The notes under the pieces were generated by a model. The model was given only the letters and a program-made list of their open reading frames with translations. It was not told the origin of the DNA and did not search any database. The translations under genes and the position numbers were made by a program. This document shows, piece after piece, positions 5,591 through 9,419 of a stretch of DNA of 9,419 nucleotides. The DNA is from CAYGZA01 sp964354135. Lineage in GTDB: Bacteria; Planctomycetota; Planctomycetia; Pirellulales; Thermoguttaceae. Where the stretch lies: contig CAYGZA010000276.1 of NCBI GenBank assembly GCA_964354135.1, positions 1 to 9,419 on the forward strand, in the 5' to 3' direction. How positions within the stretch are numbered: the first letter of the stretch is position 1; every line of letters begins with the position of its first letter.

Positions 5591-7165
5591 GTGGAAGTGT
5601 TCCGTCCGCTCTTGCTCGACGTATGGCGTGAGGTCTGCCGGCACAGCGAAGTCAGTGAAGCGGTCGAGAAGATCGCAGCCATGTTGGTTGGGCAGATGCC
5701 GCTTCAACTCGTCCTGGTCCGGCGGATCGACCGGCAGCGGAGATGCCTGGAAACCGCCGCGGTCGGCCTGACCTCTCCCGAAGTCCGGCTCCCCGAGGCA
5801 AGAACGGAATGCTCTGAGCGAGAGACCAAGGCCATCTTGGCGTGGTGTCGGAAGGGATCGGTAACTCGGGGTTTTCGGCTGCGCCCGAAGGACGGCCCTT
5901 TGGAGGCCCTTGTCCCCGCAGGCGTGGATGGAGAGGTCCTGGCCGGTCCGCTGGGTGACCCACAGAGTCCGACCGGCGTGCTGGTGCTGGCGGCGAGCCC
6001 CGGCCGTTGCTTCGAGCCTGAGCACGCGCAACTGGTGCAACTCCTGCTGGAACCGTTCTCCGTCGCCTTGGAGAACGACCACCGCGTGCGGGAGATGGCT
6101 GCCTTGCGGGAGGCGGCCGAGGCCGACAAGCGGTCGCTCTTGACCCGCCTGGGACGGAAGGCCCTGGGCGACACGGTGGTCGGCGCCGACTCGGGCCTGC
6201 GCGCCGTGATGGACCGGGTAGAGCTTGTGGCGCGGTCCGACGTGCCGGTGCTCATCGTGGGCGAAACGGGGACCGGCAAGGAGCTGGTCGCCCGGCTGAT
6301 CCACAATCGTTCGCCACGCCACGCGGGCCCGTTCATCCGGGTCAATTGCGGGGCCATCCCATCCGAACTGATCGATTCGCAACTGTTCGGCCACGAGCGG
6401 GGGGCGTTCACCGGGGCGATCGAGACGCGGTCCGGCTGGTTCGAGCGGGCCGACGGCGGAACGCTCCTTCTGGACGAGATGGGCGAGCTGCCGCCGGCCG
6501 CCCAGGTGCGACTCCTGCGAATCCTCCAGGACGGCTGGCTGGAGCGGGTCGGCGGAGAGAAGGCGATCAACGTCGAGGTGCGGATCGTCGCCGCCACCCA
6601 CCGCGACCTCGCGGCGATGGTGGCCGAAGGAAGGTTCCGCGAGGACCTCTGGTATCGGATCGCGGTCTTTCCCATTATTCTGCCGCCGCTGCGGGAGCGG
6701 CGCGAGGACATCCCGGCGCTGGCCGCGCACTTTGCCGAGCGGGCAGCCACGCGGTTCGGGCTTCCGCCGGCGATGCCCACCGCCGAAGACATCGCCCTCT
6801 TGCGGAGTTACGCCTGGCCGGGCAACATCCGCGAGCTGGCGGCCGTGATCGACCGGGCCGCTATTATCGGGAACGGCCGGCGCCTCGAGGTGGCCAAGTC
6901 GCTGGGGGCCGCTACCGTTCCGTCCGAGTCTTCAAGCTCCACCGACGAGCCGGTCGCCGCCCGAGCGGCTGCGGCCCCGGAGATCTCGTCGTTGAATGAG
7001 GCCGTGAAGCGGCACATCGAGGCGGCCTTGCGGCTGACCCGAGGGCGCATCGAAGGGCCCCACGGCGCCGCCCGGCTCTTGAAGATCAACCCACACACGC
7101 TGCGAGCGCGGATGCGCAAGCTGGGCATCGACTGGGCGCGGTTTCGAACCGGCGACACGGTCTGA
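5591..7165 (+). CDS. Sigma-54-dependent activator: GAF domain, AAA+ domain, Fis-type HTH
   Basis: A 524-residue activator that binds DNA upstream of -24/-12 promoters and uses ATP to open sigma-54 RNA polymerase complexes. Residues about 10-165 look like a GAF sensor domain. There is no receiver domain with a phosphorylated Asp, so it probably senses a small molecule and is not driven by a histidine kinase. The AAA+ core (about 196-425) is complete: Walker A GETGTGKE 224-231, sigma-54 contact loop GAFTGA 271-276, Walker B LLLDE 292-296, ATH 335-337, arginine-finger region FREDLWYRI 349-357, sensor II WPGNIREL 409-416. A Ser/Ala-rich linker (about 440-465) leads to a Fis-type HTH (about 484-512, GPHGAARLLKINPHTLRARM). 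The layout is like FhlA and NorR. It is divergent from the sulfate operon and is proposed, by position, to control it. The ligand is unknown. Confidence 0.9.
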   Translation: MEVFRPLLLDVWREVCRHSEVSEAVEKIAAMLVGQMPLQLVLVRRIDRQRRCLETAAVGLTSPEVRLPEARTECSERETKAILAWCRKGSVTRGFRLRPKDGPLEALVPAGVDGEVLAGPLGDPQSPTGVLVLAASPGRCFEPEHAQLVQLLLEPFSVALENDHRVREMAALREAAEADKRSLLTRLGRKALGDTVVGADSGLRAVMDRVELVARSDVPVLIVGETGTGKELVARLIHNRSPRHAGPFIRVNCGAIPSELIDSQLFGHERGAFTGAIETRSGWFERADGGTLLLDEMGELPPAAQVRLLRILQDGWLERVGGEKAINVEVRIVAATHRDLAAMVAEGRFREDLWYRIAVFPIILPPLRERREDIPALAAHFAERAATRFGLPPAMPTAEDIALLRSYAWPGNIRELAAVIDRAAIIGNGRRLEVAKSLGAATVPSESSSSTDEPVAARAAAAPEISSLNEAVKRHIEAALRLTRGRIEGPHGAARLLKINPHTLRARMRKLGIDWARFRTGDTV

Positions 7166-7275
7166 TGTTCCCGGCCTCCGATAGTGCAGCGGTGCCGCTC
7201 GCGAACCACCTCGTGATTCTGTATACTACCGTGTTGTGTTGCACTCGCATTCCGCTTTTATCGGGGAGAGAGATC
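7166..7275 (+). promoter_or_regulatory. Leader/promoter region of the Gfo/Idh/MocA gene, with RBS GGGGAGAGAG
   Basis: This 110-base stretch separates the activator stop from the next ATG. TATACT at 7222-7227 is a possible -10 box, but no good -35 lies 16-18 bases upstream. A purine-rich ribosome binding site (GGGGAGAGAG, 7263-7272) precedes the ATG at 7276. The downstream gene may thus have its own promoter, or be read through from the activator gene. Confidence 0.4.
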
Positions 7276-8625
7276 ATGGATCGCCGTAAGTTCCTTCGAG
7301 CCGCCGGGGCCGGGCTGGCCTTGTCGGCCGTCGGCAGTCATGCCGCGGAGTCCGCCGACCGGAAGGCAAAGCGCGTCGGTCTGATCGGCTGCGGATGGTA
7401 TGGGAAGATCGATCTCGTGCGCCTGCTCCAGGTGGCGCCCGTCGAGGTGGTGTCGCTGTGCGACGTGGACAAGCGGATGCTGGCCGAGGCGGCGGAGATG
7501 GTCGCCGCCCGGCAGGCTTCCAAGAAGAGGCCCCGCACCTACGGCGACTACCGCGAGATGCTCAAGGAGAAAGACCTGGACCTCGTGCTGATCGCCACGC
7601 CGGACCATTGGCACGCCCTGGCGATGATCGCCGCCATCGAGTCCGGGGCCCACGTTTACGTGCAGAAGCCGATCAGCGTCGACGTGGCGGAGGGGCAGGC
7701 CATGGTCGCCGCGGCCCGCAAGCACAAGAGGGTCGTGCAGGTGGGGGTGCAGCGGCGCAGCACGCCGCACCTCGTCGAGGCCCGGGACGCGATCATCAAG
7801 GAGGGCAAGCTCGGCAAGGTCGGGCTGGTCGAGATCTACTGCTACTATCACATGCGGGCCCGCGAGAATCCCCCCGACACCGATCCGCCCGACTATCTCG
7901 ACTACGAGATGTGGACCGGCCCGGCCCCGATGCGACCGTACAACTCCCTGGTCCACCCGGGGCGCTGGCGGTCGTTCACGGAGTACGGCAATGGGATCGT
8001 GGGCGACATGTGCATCCACATGTTCGACATGGTCCGCTGGATGCTCGGTCTCGGGTGGCCGAAGCGGATCGGCTCCTCGGGCGGCATCCTGGTGGACAAG
8101 AAGAGTAAGGCCAATATCCCGGACACGCAGACCGCCACGTTCGACTTCGGCGAGCTGGCGGTCGTGTGGCAGCATCGCACCTGGGGCCACACGCCCGACC
8201 CCAAGTATCCCTGGGGGGCGACGTTCTACGGCGACAAGGGCACGCTCAAGGCGAGCGTGATGAGCTACGATTTCACCCCGCAAGGCGGCGGGAATCCGGT
8301 CCACAAGGACGTTACTTACGAGCTGGAGCAATACCCGGAAGACAAGACGGAGCCGCGCCTGGAGCGTCACTGTGCCCCGGCGATCCGCCGGCACATGCAG
8401 GACCTGCTGGCGGCGATTGACGTCGGCGGCAAGCCGGTGGCCGACATCGAGGAGGGCCATATCTCGACCGCCAGTTGCATCCTGGCCAACCTCGCCCTCC
8501 AGCTTGGCCGGACGTTTACCTGGGACGCCCAGAAGGGGCAGGTGGTCGGCGACGACGAGGCGAACCGCCTGCTGCGCCGGCCGTATCGCCGGCCTTGGAT
8601 CCATCCTGGGCCTGCGGGCGTCTGA
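7276..8625 (+). CDS. Gfo/Idh/MocA family oxidoreductase with Tat signal peptide
   Basis: A 449-residue NAD(P)-dependent dehydrogenase-like protein; relatives act on sugars, inositols or similar polyols. A twin-arginine export signal opens it (DRRKFLRAAGAGLALSA, 2-18; likely cleaved after about 20-24). The Rossmann domain follows: VGLIGCGWYG (34-43, GxGxxG), ATPDHWHALA (107-116) and YVQKP (128-132), where K131 is the family's conserved lysine. GDMCIHMFD (243-251) supplies the usual Asp and His of the active site (D244, H248). The start at 7276 is chosen for its strong ribosome binding site and because it begins exactly at the Tat signal. An ATG at 7165 overlapping the activator stop would bury the signal behind 37 residues. 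Exported members are abundant in planctomycetes and may carry their cofactor through the membrane folded. Substrate unknown; the sulfur operon next door does not suggest one. Confidence 0.9.
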   Translation: MDRRKFLRAAGAGLALSAVGSHAAESADRKAKRVGLIGCGWYGKIDLVRLLQVAPVEVVSLCDVDKRMLAEAAEMVAARQASKKRPRTYGDYREMLKEKDLDLVLIATPDHWHALAMIAAIESGAHVYVQKPISVDVAEGQAMVAAARKHKRVVQVGVQRRSTPHLVEARDAIIKEGKLGKVGLVEIYCYYHMRARENPPDTDPPDYLDYEMWTGPAPMRPYNSLVHPGRWRSFTEYGNGIVGDMCIHMFDMVRWMLGLGWPKRIGSSGGILVDKKSKANIPDTQTATFDFGELAVVWQHRTWGHTPDPKYPWGATFYGDKGTLKASVMSYDFTPQGGGNPVHKDVTYELEQYPEDKTEPRLERHCAPAIRRHMQDLLAAIDVGGKPVADIEEGHISTASCILANLALQLGRTFTWDAQKGQVVGDDEANRLLRRPYRRPWIHPGPAGV

Positions 8626-8675
8626 AGCTGGGCAAGCTATCCACCGCCATCGTGGCAGGTGCGACCAGGGAAGGG

Positions 8676-8757
8676 GTAGGGTGGTTGCTTGCAACCACGC
8701 GATCGGACTGTACGCAGGCAATCCCCGGGAACGCGTGCGTGCAAGCACGCACCCTAC
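8676..8757. repeat. REPIN/BIME-like element: two inverted GTAG-headed REP hairpins
   Basis: Two 26-base units face each other: 8676-8701 on the plus strand and 8757-8732 on the minus strand. Each begins GTAGGGTG, forms an 8-base-pair stem with a TT loop, and ends CACGCG. They match at 22 of 26 positions. The four differences fall at two stem pairs and keep pairing in both units (GT/AC in one, CG/CG in the other). A GTAG at the foot of a hairpin is the hallmark of REP sequences mobilised by RAYT (TnpA-REP) transposases, and two inverted REPs make a BIME or REPIN. No transposase gene is in the window. Its place between two convergent genes is typical. It might also act as a two-way transcription stop or mRNA stabiliser, which is inference. 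Confidence 0.72.
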
Positions 8758-8761
8758 GCGT

Positions 8762-8796
8762 CTGATGGCTGACGGCTGATAGCTGAGAGCTGACGT
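8762..8796 (+). repeat. Heptanucleotide tandem array (five units, CTGAnnG)
   Basis: The units CTGATGG, CTGACGG, CTGATAG, CTGAGAG and CTGACGT run without slippage, starting four bases after the REP-like element and ending just before the uvrA stop codon. This is the same motif family as the arrays at 699-804. Confidence 0.8.
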
Positions 8797-8797
8797 C

Positions 8798-9419
8798 TCA
8801 CCGCGCCCGCCGGGCGTCCTCGGCAAGGACCTCCGCCAGGAACCGTCCGGTGACGGAGTTCGGGCAGTTGGCGACCATCTCGGGCGTGCCCTGGACGACG
8901 ACCCGGCCGCCTTCGTCGGCGGCCCCGGGGCCGAGGTCGATCACGTAGTCGGCCGCCTTAACGAGCTGGAGGTTGTGCTCCACGACGATCAGCGAATGCC
9001 CGACCGCCACCAGCGCGTCGAAGCAATCCAGGAGCTGCACGATGTCGGAGAAGTGCAGGCCGGTGGTCGGCTCGTCGACGAGGAACAGGGAGCGGCCGCG
9101 TCGGGCGCTGGACATATAGGCGGCCAGCTTGAGCCGCTGGGCCTCGCCGCCGGAGAGCGTGTTGGCCGGCTGCCCGAGCCGTACGTAGTCCAGCCCCACG
9201 TCGATCAGCCGCTTGAGCCGCGCCTGCACCTTGTGCCGGCCGCGGAAGAACGTGAACGCCTCGCGCACCGTCATTTCCAGCACCTCGGCGATATTGCGCC
9301 CCCGGTAGGTCACGTCCAGGATCTCGTCGCGGTAGCGGGTGCCGTTGCACTGGGGGCACCGCATGTAGACGTCGGCCAGGAACTGCATGTCGATCTCGAC
9401 GTGCCCCTCGCCGCGGCAG
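8798..9419 (-). CDS. uvrA: UvrABC excinuclease subunit A, C-terminal part; 5' end outside window
   Basis: UvrA is the ATP-using damage sensor of nucleotide excision repair in the cytoplasm. About 207 C-terminal residues are visible, entering the window in frame at CRGEGHVEIDMQFLADVY. The cysteine of that first run and CPQC (codons 9358-9347) belong to the C-terminal zinc-binding module. The second ATPase half follows with signature LSGGEAQRLKLA, Walker B LFLVDEPTTGLH and the switch histidine in VVEHNL. The end TGRFLAEVLAEDARRAR is the normal UvrA terminus with a short tail. The ATG at 9388 is internal, not a start. The gene is convergent with the Gfo/Idh/MocA gene, 172 bases apart. Whether the full protein is a standard UvrA or one of the long duplicated forms cannot be told from this fragment. 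Confidence 0.95.
   Translation of the reverse strand, partial: CRGEGHVEIDMQFLADVYMRCPQCNGTRYRDEILDVTYRGRNIAEVLEMTVREAFTFFRGRHKVQARLKRLIDVGLDYVRLGQPANTLSGGEAQRLKLAAYMSSARRGRSLFLVDEPTTGLHFSDIVQLLDCFDALVAVGHSLIVVEHNLQLVKAADYVIDLGPGAADEGGRVVVQGTPEMVANCPNSVTGRFLAEVLAEDARRAR

Noticed and set aside
5534..6730. Long minus-strand open frame opposite the sigma-54 activator
   Set aside because: Composition is of a GC-rich shadow and no motifs are seen. The plus-strand frame contains every AAA+ motif.
7165..7275. Upstream ATG at 7165 (TGATG overlap with the activator stop) as the start of the Gfo/Idh/MocA gene
   Set aside because: It would put 37 unrelated residues ahead of a textbook Tat signal, while the ATG at 7276 has a strong ribosome binding site.
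7258..8826. Long open frame (522 codons) on the minus strand opposite the Gfo/Idh/MocA gene
   Set aside because: It is antisense to a clearly conserved protein, its translation is rich in His/Arg/Pro/Gly with no recognisable domain, and such frames are expected from high GC at third codon positions.

Overview
The window is high-GC, densely coded bacterial DNA. It most likely comes from a planctomycete (Planctomycetota) or a close relative. This is an inference from three things: a Gfo/Idh/MocA oxidoreductase with a twin-arginine signal, heptanucleotide (CTGAnnG) tandem arrays between genes, and a short-type alpha-glucan phosphorylase. No rRNA or tRNA was seen that could fix the taxonomy.

Layout, left to right. 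(1) 1-657 (+) is the 3' end of an alpha-glucan phosphorylase gene. (2) 658-854 is a gene-free spacer that carries two heptad-repeat arrays pointing in opposite directions. (3) 855-1445 (+) encodes a flavodoxin-fold NAD(P)H:quinone-type oxidoreductase. Its 3' end overlaps, tail to tail, the end of the next operon. (4) 5350 down to 1363 (-) is a complete, tightly packed sulfate uptake operon in the order sbp/cysP - cysT - cysW - cysA. It encodes a lipoprotein binding protein, two permeases and an ATPase. The junctions are a 4-base GTGA overlap, an 8-base overlap and a 19-base gap, so the genes are probably translated in a coupled way. (5) 5351-5590 is the divergent regulatory spacer. (6) 5591-7165 (+) encodes a GAF - AAA+ - Fis-type HTH activator of sigma-54 RNA polymerase with all core motifs, including GAFTGA. 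(7) 7276-8625 (+) encodes a Tat-exported Gfo/Idh/MocA oxidoreductase. (8) 8626-8797 is a convergent spacer holding a REPIN/BIME-like element with GTAG-headed hairpins in inverted orientation, followed by another heptad array. (9) 9419 down to 8798 (-) is the C-terminal third or less of UvrA.

The most interesting part is the centre. The activator gene is transcribed away from the sulfate operon. On the operon's strand the spacer contains a -24/-12 type sequence (CGGCATCGAACTTGC, correct GG-to-GC spacing) about 75 bases before the sbp start codon. A GTGTC-TT-GACAC dyad lies about 150 bases upstream of that promoter, just before the activator's ribosome binding site. The sequence therefore suggests sigma-54 control of sulfate import by a dedicated GAF-domain activator, in place of the LysR-type CysB/Cbl control known from enterobacteria. 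This is a hypothesis built from sequence patterns only.

The second notable element is the 82-base inverted pair of REP-like units at 8676-8757. Its stems differ by two compensatory base-pair changes.
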